Source: Mycolicibacterium vaccae NBRC 14118 = CIP 105934 (GTDB taxonomy: Bacteria; Actinomycetota; Actinomycetes; Mycobacteriales; Mycobacteriaceae). Taken from it: DNA of 64,000 nt. Shown here one piece after another: positions 33,811 to 43,795 of the stretch. Numbering within the stretch: the first letter of the stretch is position 1; each line of letters opens with the position of its first letter. The stretch covers positions 1 to 64,000 of the forward strand of contig NZ_BCRS01000006.1 of assembly GCF_001552715.1 (NCBI RefSeq), read 5' to 3'. The notes beneath the pieces are model-generated. The model saw nothing but the letters and a program-made list of their open reading frames with translations. It made no database searches and was not told where the DNA came from. A program made the position numbers and the translations under genes.

Positions 33811-35106
33811 GTGCACAAAGACGACATGATTCTGATCAGCGTGGACGATCACATCGTTGAGCCGCCGGATATGTTCAAGAATCATCTGCCGAAGAAGTAT
33901 CTGGACGAGGCGCCCCGGTTGGTGCACAACCCGGACGGTTCGGACACCTGGCAGTTCCGTGACGTGGTGATCCCCAACGTCGCGCTCAACGCGGTGGCGG
34001 GTCGCCCCAAGGAGGAGTACGGCCTGGAGCCCCAGGGTCTGGACGAGATCCGGCCCGGGTGCTGGAAGGTCGACGAGCGGGTCAAGGACATGAACGCCGG
34101 CGGCATCCTCGGTTCGATGTGCTTTCCGTCGTTCCCGGGTTTTGCGGGACGGTTGTTCGCGACGGAGGATCCCGACTTCTCGTTGGCGCTGGTACAGGCT
34201 TACAACGACTGGCATGTCGAGGAGTGGTGCGGGGCCTATCCGGCGCGGTTCATTCCGATGACGTTGCCGGTGATCTGGGACCCGCAGGCGTGTGCGGACG
34301 AGATTCGGCGCAACGCCGCGCGCGGGGTGCACTCGCTGACCTTCTCGGAGAACCCGTCGGCGATGGGTTATCCGAGTTTCCATGATTTCGAGCATTGGAA
34401 GCCGATGTGGGATGCGTTGGTCGACACCGACACGGTCCTCAACGTGCACATCGGGTCCTCGGGCCGGCTGGCGATCACCGCACCGGATGCGCCGATGGAC
34501 GTGATGATCACGCTGCAGCCGATGAACATCGTGCAGGCCGCGGCGGATCTGTTGTGGTCGCGCCCGATCAAGGAGTACCCGGATCTGAAGATCGCCCTGT
34601 CTGAGGGCGGCACCGGGTGGATCCCGTACTTCCTCGAGCGCGTCGATCGCACCTATGAGATGCACTCGACGTGGACCGGACAGGACTTCAAGGGCAAGCT
34701 GCCCAGCGAGGTGTTCCGGGAGCACTTCCTGACCTGTTTCATCGCCGACCCGGTCGGGGTGGCCACCCGGCATCAGATCGGGGTCGACAACATCTGCTGG
34801 GAAGCCGACTACCCGCACAGCGATTCGATGTGGCCCGGGGCCCCCGAGCAGCTTGACGAGGTGCTCAAGGCCAACAATGTGCCCGACGACGAGATCAACA
34901 AGATGACCTTCGAGAACGCGATGCGCTGGTATCACTGGGACCCGTTCACCCACATCGCCAAGGAGCAGGCCACCGTCGGTGCGCTGCGCAAGGCCGCCGA
35001 AGGTCACGACGTCTCCATCCAGGCGCTGTCGAACAAAGAGAAGACGGGTGCCACGTTCGCCGACTTTGCCGCTCGCGCCAAGGAGATGAGCGGCAACACC
35101 GACTGA
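33811..35106 (+). CDS. Amidohydrolase family 2 metal-dependent hydrolase
   Basis: 431 residues. SVDDHIVEPPDMF at the N-terminus, NVHIGSSG in the barrel and CWEADYPHSDSMWP near the C-terminus mark the mycobacterial branch of amidohydrolase-2 proteins; the second His of HxH is Val. The GTG at 33811 is preceded seven bases earlier by GGAAGGAG; an in-frame ATG at 33742 would place the start in front of the ribosome site. First gene of the long plus-strand operon, followed after a palindrome by an ACAD. Relative of the protein at 9681. Confidence 0.82.
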   Translation: MHKDDMILISVDDHIVEPPDMFKNHLPKKYLDEAPRLVHNPDGSDTWQFRDVVIPNVALNAVAGRPKEEYGLEPQGLDEIRPGCWKVDERVKDMNAGGILGSMCFPSFPGFAGRLFATEDPDFSLALVQAYNDWHVEEWCGAYPARFIPMTLPVIWDPQACADEIRRNAARGVHSLTFSENPSAMGYPSFHDFEHWKPMWDALVDTDTVLNVHIGSSGRLAITAPDAPMDVMITLQPMNIVQAAADLLWSRPIKEYPDLKIALSEGGTGWIPYFLERVDRTYEMHSTWTGQDFKGKLPSEVFREHFLTCFIADPVGVATRHQIGVDNICWEADYPHSDSMWPGAPEQLDEVLKANNVPDDEINKMTFENAMRWYHWDPFTHIAKEQATVGALRKAAEGHDVSIQALSNKEKTGATFADFAARAKEMSGNTD

Positions 35107-35120
35107 GCGAAAACCCTTCC

Positions 35121-35181
35121 GCCGAAATTGCATTCCACGCGGGAAAAGCCGGGCATCGGCCGCGTGGAATGCAGGTTCGGC
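35121..35181. repeat. Intergenic palindrome between amidohydrolase and ACAD
   Basis: Two 21-bp arms (35121-35141 and 35161-35181) pair at 19 of 21 positions, with an uninterrupted core GCATTCCACGCG / CGCGTGGAATGC, and a 19-base loop. It lies between the amidohydrolase stop and the ACAD ribosome site within one transcription unit, so it may lower read-through, stabilise the mRNA end, or be a dispersed repeat. Confidence 0.7.
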
Positions 35182-35206
35182 GACCACGGATCGAGGAGAG
35201 ACAGCT

Positions 35207-36385
35207 ATGCCAGGTGGTATGAGCTTCGAGCTGACCGAAGACCAGGAACTCATCCGCAAATCGGTGGCGGAACTGGCGGGCAAGTTCGACGACCACTACT
35301 GGATGGAGAAGGACCAGGCCCACGAGTTCCCCCAGGAGTTCTACGACGCCATCGCCAAAGGCGGCTGGCTCGGCATGACCATCCCCGAGGAGTACGGCGG
35401 CCACGGCTTGGGCATCACCGAGGCCACCCTGCTCCTGGAAGAGGTGTCGCGCTCGGGCGCGGCGATGAACGGCGCCAGCGCCATCCACCTGTCGATCTTC
35501 GGCATGCAGCCCGTGGTCAAGCACGGCTCCGACGAACTCAAGGCCCGCACGCTGCCCAGGATCGTCAACGGCGGCCTGCACGTGTGCTTCGGGGTCACCG
35601 AACCCGGTGCGGGACTGGACACCTCGCGCATCACCACGACGGCCAAGCGCGAGGGTGACCACTACCGGGTCAACGGCCGCAAGGTCTGGATCTCCAAGGC
35701 CCTGGAATCCGAGAAGATCCTGCTGCTGACCCGTACCACGCCGTACGACCAGGTCACCAAGAAGACCGACGGCATGACGCTGTTCCTGACCGATCTGGAC
35801 CGCGACCACGTCGACATCCGGCCGATCAACAAGATGGGCCGCAACGCGGTGAGCTCCAACGAGCTCTTCATCGACGACCTGATGGTGCCCGTCGAGGACC
35901 GGGTGGGCGAGGAGGGGCACGGTTTCCGGTACATCCTCGATGGCCTCAACCCGGAACGCATGCTGATCGCGGCCGAAGCGCTGGGCATCGGTCGGGTCGC
36001 GCTGGAGAAGGCCGTCAAGTACGGCAACGAACGCGTGGTGTTCAACCGTCCCATCGGCATGAACCAGGGCCTGCAGTTCCCGCTGGCGGACTCGCTGGCC
36101 CGCCTCGACGCGGCGGAACTGGTGCTGCGCAAAGCCACCTGGCTCTACGACAACGGCAAACCCTGTGGGCGGGAGGCCAATACGGCCAAGTACCTGTGCG
36201 CCGACGCCGGCTTCGGCGCCGCCGACCGGGCACTGCAACTGCACGGCGGAATGGGCTACTCCGAGGAGTACCACGTGTCGCGCTACTTCCGGGAGTCACG
36301 GCTGATGAAGATCGCCCCGGTGAGCCAGGAGATGATCCTCAACTTCCTCGGCGAGCACGTGCTCGGACTGCCCAGGAGCTACTGA
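35207..36385 (+). CDS. Acyl-CoA dehydrogenase
   Basis: 392 residues, full-length ACAD. CFGVTEPGAGLDTSRITTTA and VNGRKVWISKA are the flavin/substrate segments; LQLHGGMGYSEEYHVSRYFR is the C-terminal motif. GGAGAG lies about six bases before the ATG at 35207; an internal ATG follows four codons later. It is coupled to the SDR downstream with a 2-base gap. The Gly-Leu-Asp replacing the usual Gly-Ser-Asp in the SEPGSGSD loop is a small departure. Acts in beta-oxidation of the operon's acyl-CoA. Confidence 0.88.
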   Translation: MPGGMSFELTEDQELIRKSVAELAGKFDDHYWMEKDQAHEFPQEFYDAIAKGGWLGMTIPEEYGGHGLGITEATLLLEEVSRSGAAMNGASAIHLSIFGMQPVVKHGSDELKARTLPRIVNGGLHVCFGVTEPGAGLDTSRITTTAKREGDHYRVNGRKVWISKALESEKILLLTRTTPYDQVTKKTDGMTLFLTDLDRDHVDIRPINKMGRNAVSSNELFIDDLMVPVEDRVGEEGHGFRYILDGLNPERMLIAAEALGIGRVALEKAVKYGNERVVFNRPIGMNQGLQFPLADSLARLDAAELVLRKATWLYDNGKPCGREANTAKYLCADAGFGAADRALQLHGGMGYSEEYHVSRYFRESRLMKIAPVSQEMILNFLGEHVLGLPRSY

Positions 36386-36387
36386 CG

Positions 36388-37182
36388 GTGACCGAATCCT
36401 CCTCTCAGGTCGCTGCGCTCAAGCCCCGGCGGTACTTCGATCTGACCGGTCGCTCGGCACTGGTGACCGGAGCCGCAGGCGGCATCGGGTCGGCCGTCGC
36501 GGCAGCACTGGCCGAGGCCGGCGCCGCGGTCCTGGTGACCGACCTCGACAAGGGCGCGGCCGCTGCGGTGGCCGAACGCATCTCGGCTACCGGCGGCCGG
36601 GCCGAAGCCGCTGCGCTGGACGTGTCCGACCGCGACTCCGCCGACGCGGCCGCCGCACAAGCCGCAGCGCTGACCGACGGAGCCCTGCACATCGTCGTCA
36701 ACAACGCGGGAGTCACCAAGCCCGCGATGTTCGAGAAGACCACGCAGGAGTCGTTCCGGCTGCTGTTCGACATCCATGTGATGGGTGCGTTCAACGTCAC
36801 GCAGTCCACGCTGCCGTACATCCCGACCGACGGCACGGGCCGGATCGTGAACGTGACTTCGGCGGCCGGGCTGACCGGCACCCTCGGCCAGGTCAACTAC
36901 TCGGCGGCCAAGGCAGGCATCATCGGCTTCACCAAATCTCTTGCCCGCGAACTGGCGACCAAGGGCATCACCGTCAACGCGCTGGCTCCGCTCGCGGCGA
37001 CGCCGATGACCGAAACCATCCGCAGCAACGAGAAGTTCGCGGCCAACATGATGAACCGCATCCCGATGAAGCGGTGGGCCGAACCTTCGGAGATCGCCGG
37101 CGCCTTCGTCTTCATGGCCTCCGATGCGGCGTCCTACGTCACCGGGCAGGTGCTGCCGGTCGACGGCGGCATGGTTATGTGA
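36388..37182 (+). CDS. SDR-family oxidoreductase (FabG/hydroxyacyl-CoA dehydrogenase-like)
   Basis: 264 residues; TGAAGGIG near residue 24, NNAGVT, Ser in NVTSAAG and YSAAK. FabG-like over most of its length. GTG start two bases after the ACAD stop. In the operon order it would provide the hydroxyacyl-CoA dehydrogenase step between the crotonase (38412) and thiolase (39221), though other alcohol substrates are possible. Confidence 0.83.
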   Translation: MTESSSQVAALKPRRYFDLTGRSALVTGAAGGIGSAVAAALAEAGAAVLVTDLDKGAAAAVAERISATGGRAEAAALDVSDRDSADAAAAQAAALTDGALHIVVNNAGVTKPAMFEKTTQESFRLLFDIHVMGAFNVTQSTLPYIPTDGTGRIVNVTSAAGLTGTLGQVNYSAAKAGIIGFTKSLARELATKGITVNALAPLAATPMTETIRSNEKFAANMMNRIPMKRWAEPSEIAGAFVFMASDAASYVTGQVLPVDGGMVM

Positions 37183-37186
37183 ACGC

Positions 37187-38422
37187 GTGAGCAGTTCTCA
37201 GACCGGTGCCGGCCCACTGGCCGGCGTCACCGTCGTCGCGATGGAACAGGCCGTGGCCGCCCCGATGTGCACCCGGGTGCTGGCTGATTTCGGCGCCCGC
37301 GTGATCAAGGTGGAGAACCCCCAGGGCGGAGACTTCGCCCGGGCCTACGATGACGTCGTCAACGGGCCGGGTGGCCTGGCCGCGCACTTCGTGTGGGCCA
37401 ACCGCGGCAAGGAATCGGTCACGCTGAACACGAAAACCGCTGCGGGCCTGGATATCCTGCACCGATTACTGGACCGCGCGGATGCCTTCGTGTCCAATCT
37501 GGCGCCGGGTGCGACGGCGCGGCTGGGCCTGTCCGCGGCCGACCTCGCCCAGCGGCACCCCCAGGTGATCCCGGTGGAGATCGACGGCTACGGCCCGGGT
37601 GGACCGATCTCGCACAAGCGGGCCTACGACCTGCTGGTGCAGGCCGAATCCGGGTCCTGCGCGGTCACCGGTTACCCAGGCATGCCCGCCAAACCCGGTC
37701 CCGCGGTGGCCGACTTCACCTCGGGGCTGTACGCGGCCATCTCGATCCTGGCCGTGCTGTACGGCCGGGCCGGGCGGCCCGCGAGCGATCCCGCGCCGTC
37801 GGTGGAGTTGAGCCTGTTCGACGTGATGACCGACGTGATGGGCTACGCGCTGACCTACACCCAGCACTCGGGGATCGACCAGGAACCCCTCGGTGTCGGC
37901 TCCCCGGCGGTGGCGCCCTACGGGGCGTTCCCGACGCGGGACGGGCAGACCGTGGTGCTCGGCACCACCAACGACCGGGAATGGCAACGGGTCGCCCGCG
38001 AGATCATCGACCGGCCCGACCTGGCCGAGGACCTGCGGTTCGCGACCAACCCCGGCCGGTGCGCGCACCGCGAAGTCCTCGAGGAGGCGATCGGCAGCTG
38101 GTGTGCTCAACACGACCTCGCCGAGATTCAGAAGAAGGCCGACGACGCCGGGATCGGCAACTCGCGCTACAACAAACCCAGCGAGGTCGTGGTGCATCCG
38201 CATCTGTCGGCCCGCGACCGGTGGCGCACCGTCGCAACCCCCAAGGGCGACATCCAGGCGCTGCGCCCGCCACCGGTGATCAGTGATTTCGAGCAGCCGA
38301 TGGGCGCGATCCCCGGTCTCGGTGAGCATACCGACGCCGTGCTCACCGAATTAGGTTTCACCGCAGGCGATCTGGCGCAGCTGCGGACTGACGGCGCGAT
38401 CGGACCGGCCTATGGGGGCTGA
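37187..38422 (+). CDS. CaiB/BaiF family CoA-transferase
   Basis: 411 residues, a single family III CoA-transferase domain: LAGVTVVAMEQAVAAPMCTR at the N-terminus, IKVENPQGGDFAR for the CoA-binding region, and SVELSLFDVMTD at the catalytic position, with Glu where formyl-CoA transferase has Asp. GTG start 4 bases after the SDR stop. The crotonase start overlaps its 3' end by 11 bp. Together with the double protein at 14243 it gives the region two CoA-activation enzymes. Racemase activity, as in AMACR, is an alternative. Confidence 0.87.
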   Translation: MSSSQTGAGPLAGVTVVAMEQAVAAPMCTRVLADFGARVIKVENPQGGDFARAYDDVVNGPGGLAAHFVWANRGKESVTLNTKTAAGLDILHRLLDRADAFVSNLAPGATARLGLSAADLAQRHPQVIPVEIDGYGPGGPISHKRAYDLLVQAESGSCAVTGYPGMPAKPGPAVADFTSGLYAAISILAVLYGRAGRPASDPAPSVELSLFDVMTDVMGYALTYTQHSGIDQEPLGVGSPAVAPYGAFPTRDGQTVVLGTTNDREWQRVAREIIDRPDLAEDLRFATNPGRCAHREVLEEAIGSWCAQHDLAEIQKKADDAGIGNSRYNKPSEVVVHPHLSARDRWRTVATPKGDIQALRPPPVISDFEQPMGAIPGLGEHTDAVLTELGFTAGDLAQLRTDGAIGPAYGG

Positions 38423-39220
38423 GGAACAGACACTGCTGTCAGCGGACCGCGACGGTGTGCGAACCCTGACCCTGAACCGTCCCGAGCGGCGCAACGCGCT
38501 CGACGCGCGGCTGTGGATGGAACTCGCCGACGCGCTGCGCCGACTCAAACGCGACACCGGGATCCGGGCTCTGGTGCTGACCGGCGCCGGCGGTGCGTTC
38601 TGCTCCGGCGCCGACATCGGCACCGGTGAGCAGATCCATCCGCGCTACAAGCTGGACCGGCTCACCGACGTCGCCCTGGCCCTGCACGAACTCGCGATAC
38701 CGACGATCGCGAAGGTCGACGGCGTTGCGGTCGGGGCGGGCTGGAACCTCGCCCTCGGCTGCGACCTGGTGGTCGCCACCCCGCAATCCCGGTTCTGCCA
38801 GATCTTCTCCAAGCGCGGTTTGTCGGTCGACCTCGGCGGCTCCTGGCTGTTACCCAAGATCGTCGGCCTGCAACAGGCCAAACGGCTTGTGCTGCTGGCC
38901 GACATGATCGGCGCCGACGAAGCTCATGCCCTCGGTCTGGTCACCTGGGTCAGGCCCGCCGAGGACATCGACGCGTTCGTCGACGAGCTGGCCCGCCGGT
39001 TGGCGGACGGGCCGCCGTTCGCGCTGGCCCAGAGCAAGGCGCTGCTCAACGACGGCGCCAACGTGACCTTGCGGGAGGCGCTGGCCAACGAGGCCCGTGC
39101 CCAACCCGGCAATTTCGCGACCGCGGACTCGGCCGAGGCCTACGCTGCGTTCGCTGCGAAGCGGGACCCGGAGTTCACCGGGGCATGGACTTTGAACGAG
39201 CGAACTGAGGAGCAAAGGTA

Positions 39221-39221
<1 letters not shown>
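38412..39221 (+). CDS. Enoyl-CoA hydratase/isomerase
   Basis: 269 residues. Oxyanion-hole loops AFCSGADIG and GVAVGAGWNLALGCDLV are well conserved; the position of the classical second Glu is in LSVDLGGSWLLPK, where Asp replaces it. Acts on enoyl-CoA produced by the operon's ACADs. ATG start inside the CoA-transferase 3' end, stop overlapping the thiolase ATG (TAATG), so translation is coupled on both sides. Confidence 0.88.
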
Positions 39222-40366
<1,145 letters not shown>

Positions 40367-40376
40367 GAGACACCGG

Positions 40377-41525
40377 GTGCGTAGAGATCTGTTCACCGAA
40401 GACCACGAGGCCTTCCGCGAGCTCGCTCGCGACTTCGTCGAGAAGGAGGTCGTGCCGCACTATCCGCAATGGGAGAAGGGCGGCCGGATGCCGCGCGAGG
40501 TCTTCGAGCAGATGGGTGAGCTCGGGATCCTCGGTGTGGCGATCCCCGAGGAGTTCGGCGGCGGCGGCCAACCCGACTACCGCTACAACGTGGTCCTGCA
40601 GGAAGAGGCGGCCCGCGCGCTGGTCACCCTGTCGACGGTGCGGACCCAGCTCGAAGTGATCCTGCCCTACTTCCTGCACTACGCGAATGCCGAGCAACGG
40701 CAGCGCTGGTTCCCCGGGCTGGCGGCGGGCCGGCTGCTCACGGCCATCGCGATGACCGAACCCGGCACCGGTTCGGATCTGGCGGGCATGCGCACCACCG
40801 CGGCCCGGGACGGGGACGACTACATCGTCAACGGTGCCAAGACGTTCATCACCGGCGGCATGCAGGCCGACCTGGTCATCGTGGTCGCGCGGACATCCAC
40901 CGATCCGGACAACCGCCGCAAGGGGCTGACCCTGTTCGTCGTCGAGGACGGTATGGAGGGGTTCACCCGCGGCCGCGAGCTGGAGAAGATGGGCTGCAAG
41001 GTCCAGGACACCGCGGAGCTGTCCTTCGTGGACGTCCGGGTTCCGGCCGCGAACGTTCTCGGCGAGGTGGACGAGGCGTTCGGCTATCTCGGCCACAACC
41101 TCGCCCAGGAGCGGCTGACGGTCGCGGTGGGGTCGGTGGCACAGGCGCGGTCGGCGATCGCCGCGGCGATCGACTACACCCGCAACCGCAAGGCATTCGG
41201 TACGCCGGTGGCGTCGTTCCAGAACACCAAGTTCGAGCTGGCGGCCTGCTCGACCGAGGTGGAGGCCGCCCAGGCGATGCTGGATCGCGCCGTGTCGCTG
41301 CACGTCGAGGGAGAGCTCTCGGGAGCCGATGCGGCCAGGACGAAGCTGTTCTGCACCGAGATGCAGCAGCGGGTGGTGGACCGCTGCCTGCAGCTCTTCG
41401 GCGGTTACGGCTACATGATGGAGTATCCGATCGCGCGTCTCTACACCGATGCGCGCGTGGCCCGCATCTATGCGGGGACGAGCGAAGTCATGAAGGTGAT
41501 GATCGCCAAATCTCTCGGCCTGTAG
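40377..41525 (+). CDS. Acyl-CoA dehydrogenase
   Basis: 382 residues. AIAMTEPGTGSDLAGMRTTA and IVNGAKTFITGG are the flavin and substrate loops; RNRKAFGTPVASFQNTKFEL and YAGTSEVMKVMIAKSLGL the C-terminal motifs. The GTG at 40377 has AGGAGA six bases upstream, 10 bases after the thiolase stop. More similar in layout to long/branched-chain ACADs than the 35207 protein. Followed by a hairpin and then the operon's TetR gene. Confidence 0.9.
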   Translation: MRRDLFTEDHEAFRELARDFVEKEVVPHYPQWEKGGRMPREVFEQMGELGILGVAIPEEFGGGGQPDYRYNVVLQEEAARALVTLSTVRTQLEVILPYFLHYANAEQRQRWFPGLAAGRLLTAIAMTEPGTGSDLAGMRTTAARDGDDYIVNGAKTFITGGMQADLVIVVARTSTDPDNRRKGLTLFVVEDGMEGFTRGRELEKMGCKVQDTAELSFVDVRVPAANVLGEVDEAFGYLGHNLAQERLTVAVGSVAQARSAIAAAIDYTRNRKAFGTPVASFQNTKFELAACSTEVEAAQAMLDRAVSLHVEGELSGADAARTKLFCTEMQQRVVDRCLQLFGGYGYMMEYPIARLYTDARVARIYAGTSEVMKVMIAKSLGL

Positions 41526-41580
41526 CGGTAATCGGTCTGACCATAGGCTTTACCGTTGGATTGACGGGGGCGCCGATTAT

Positions 41581-41628
41581 GCTGTGACGGCCACCTAAAC
41601 CTGATTATGGTGAGACCCTTGTCACAGC
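41581..41628. promoter_or_regulatory. Hairpin in the ACAD-TetR intergenic region
   Basis: Perfect 8-bp arms GCTGTGAC (41581-41588) and GTCACAGC (41621-41628) with an inner CACC (41592-41595) / GGTG (41609-41612). It follows a plausible promoter TTGGAT-16-TATGCT (41556-41583) and precedes the TetR gene by ~55 bases. It may be an attenuator, an operator pair or the ACAD operon terminator. The 157-bp gap holds no gene. Confidence 0.45.
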
Positions 41629-41682
41629 CGCGAAACCTACCTACTGTGTGTTCACTAGGTTGGTTCAGCCCCAAGGAGACGT

Positions 41683-42324
41683 TTGTCCGCCACCGAGTCC
41701 GCCGCGGCCGATCTGGTATCGCCCAGGCGGCCGTACGCGACGTTGTTCGCCAAGGGCGAGGACCGTAGACAGCGGATCCTCGCGGTGGCCGAACGTCTGT
41801 TGGCCCGCAACGGGTGGCGCGCCACGTCGCTGGCTCAGATCGCCCGGGAGGCCGGGGTCACGCCGGCGGGGCTGCTGCACCACTTCGAGTCCAAGGAGCA
41901 ATTGCTCAACGCCGTGCTCGATGCGCGTGACACCGACGACGACGCACACGCCGACCGCTCCGGGGATCTCATCGCCGCGCTGCGCCAGGTGCCCAAGCGC
42001 TTCGAACGCGCGCCGGAACTGGTGGGGACGTTCATGGTGCTGCTCGCCGAGAACATCGCCCCCGACGCTCCGCTGCACGACCGCCTGCACAAGCGGTACC
42101 GCGACGCGGCGGACATCATCAGGAAACTCATCGTCCGTGGTCAGCAGCAGGGGCTGTACCGCACCGACGTCGACGCGGCCAGCAAGGCCACGGAGATTCT
42201 CGCCTTCATCAACGGAATGGAGATCCAATGGTTGCTCGATCCTTCAATCCCGCTGACCGAGGTGTACAAGGGGTACGCGGAGTCGCTGGAGCGCGATCTG
42301 ACGGCACCGGCACCGCCGACATGA
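41683..42324 (+). CDS. TetR-family transcriptional regulator
   Basis: 213 residues, TetR_N domain RRQRILAVAERLLARNGWRA with LLHHFESKEQLLNAV in helix 3-4. The start is a TTG at 41683 with AAGGAG five bases upstream; no ATG or GTG fits before the DNA-binding domain. The stop overlaps the hypothetical gene downstream (ATGA). As last regulator of the plus-strand operon, it probably controls the beta-oxidation genes, perhaps through the inverted repeats at 33715 or 41581. Confidence 0.8.
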   Translation: MSATESAAADLVSPRRPYATLFAKGEDRRQRILAVAERLLARNGWRATSLAQIAREAGVTPAGLLHHFESKEQLLNAVLDARDTDDDAHADRSGDLIAALRQVPKRFERAPELVGTFMVLLAENIAPDAPLHDRLHKRYRDAADIIRKLIVRGQQQGLYRTDVDAASKATEILAFINGMEIQWLLDPSIPLTEVYKGYAESLERDLTAPAPPT

Positions 42325-42821
42325 GATACCGACTGGACATCGTGTCTCCCACGGTGTGCGACGCGGTGTGCTTTGCCGGCGGCTGGATCTACGACCGGGT
42401 GACCGCCGGGTGGGACGTCACCGTCCTGGTGGGCTGCGATGAGGACGTGCGACCCCTGGAGATCCTCGGGGCCGAGGTCCTGGACCTGGAGTCGGTGCTG
42501 GATTCCTGGGAGCATCGGCCGCACCCGCAGACCGTCGCGGTGGCCGCCGACCTCTACGGCCGCGACGACCGGGTGCGCCTCGGCGTGCTCGGCGCCCTCG
42601 ACCAGGGCGCGACCGAGGTGACACTGTGGGGTGCACCGGTTCCGGCCGAACTGGACAGCAGCGTGGGCCCCGTCGAGCACCGGCTCAGCGCGGCCGCCCG
42701 GGCGTTCAAGGCGCAGGCGCTCGCGGCGGTGTTCGGCGCACGTCAGGCGATCGCTCCGACCGAGATGTTCAGCAGCGGCATGATGGTCTCGGTGGCCGCG
42801 GACCTGGTCCCGGCCAGCTGA
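42321..42821 (+). CDS. Hypothetical protein coupled to TetR
   Basis: 166 residues I do not recognise. It starts DIVSPTVCDAVCFAGGWIYD and has alternating hydrophobic strands (WDVTVLVGCDED, VRLGVLGALDQGATEVTLWG), giving the look of a small alpha/beta protein; four cysteines in the N-terminal half, no signal or membrane segment. ATGA overlap with the TetR gene argues for co-expression; it could be a co-regulator or an unrelated enzyme. It ends 2 bases from the convergent quinone oxidoreductase gene. Confidence 0.65.
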   Translation: MRYRLDIVSPTVCDAVCFAGGWIYDRVTAGWDVTVLVGCDEDVRPLEILGAEVLDLESVLDSWEHRPHPQTVAVAADLYGRDDRVRLGVLGALDQGATEVTLWGAPVPAELDSSVGPVEHRLSAAARAFKAQALAAVFGARQAIAPTEMFSSGMMVSVAADLVPAS

Positions 42822-42823
42822 TT

Positions 42824-43789
42824 TCAGCGCAGGTCGATCAGGACCTTGCCGATCGCACGCCCGTCGCCGACGTGGTGCAACGCCGCGGCGACCTCGTCGA
42901 GCCGGTAGACCGCGCCGATGTGCGGTGCGGCCCGGCCCGCGACCAGCAGTTCGTGCAGTTCGGTCTCGTTGCGGCCGAACTCGTCGACCGGAACGTCCTG
43001 GAATTGGAAACCCAGCACGTGAACTCCCTTGATCAGCACCAGATTCAGCGGGATGCGCGGTATCTCTCCGGAGGCGAACCCGACGGTCACGAAGCGGCCA
43101 CCCCGGCCCAGTGACCGCAGGGCCGGTTCGCTGAGGCTCCCGCCGACGGGGTCGATCACGACGTCTGCCCCGCCGGGTGCGCTCTCACGCAGCGCGGCGC
43201 GCACGTCGCACTCACGGTGATTGACCAATTGTGTTGCCCCGTATCGCGCTGCGGCAGCGAGCTTCTCGTTGGACGACGCGACGGCGGTGACGTCGGCCCC
43301 GAGCGCAGCGCCCAGTTGCACCGCGGCCAGTCCCACACCGCCCCCGGCGCCGAGCACCACCAACCGTTCGCCGCTGCGCAGCCGCGCCGTCGAGCGCAGC
43401 GCATGGTAGGCCGTGCGGTGGGCTACGCCGAACGCGGCCGCGGTGCGCGCGTCGATCCGGCCGGGCACCAGCGCCAGGCAGGCCGGGTCGACCACGACGT
43501 TCTGCGCGAAAGCGCCGACCATGCCGGTGCCGCTCACCCGGTCACCGATCGCGAAGTCCGAGACACCGAAACCGATCTGGTCGATCACGCCGGCGAACTC
43601 ACTGCCCGGCACGAACGGGGGCGCCACCTTGACCTGGTAGGTGCCGGCCACCAGAAGCACGTCGGGATAGTTGACCGCGGCGGCCTCGACGCGCACCCCC
43701 ACCTGCCCGGGTCCGGCCGTGGGCGCGGCGCGCTCCTCGACGCGGACCACCTCGGGCGGCCCGTACTCCGGGCAGACCGCAGCGTGCAT
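42824..43789 (-). CDS. NADPH:quinone oxidoreductase-like MDR protein
   Basis: 321 residues of the zinc-free medium-chain dehydrogenase/reductase family: GroES-like N-domain with AAAVNYPDVLLVAGTYQ, PFVPGSEFAGV, and Rossmann VVLGAGGGVGLAAVQLG (about 140-156). No zinc-binding Cys cluster. Reduces quinones or enoyl-type double bonds with NADPH. Last gene of the minus-strand unit beginning at the TetR 46782; 6 bases after the phosphotransferase stop. Confidence 0.87.
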   Translation of the reverse strand: MHAAVCPEYGPPEVVRVEERAAPTAGPGQVGVRVEAAAVNYPDVLLVAGTYQVKVAPPFVPGSEFAGVIDQIGFGVSDFAIGDRVSGTGMVGAFAQNVVVDPACLALVPGRIDARTAAAFGVAHRTAYHALRSTARLRSGERLVVLGAGGGVGLAAVQLGAALGADVTAVASSNEKLAAAARYGATQLVNHRECDVRAALRESAPGGADVVIDPVGGSLSEPALRSLGRGGRFVTVGFASGEIPRIPLNLVLIKGVHVLGFQFQDVPVDEFGRNETELHELLVAGRAAPHIGAVYRLDEVAAALHHVGDGRAIGKVLIDLR

Positions 43790-43795
43790 GCCGTG

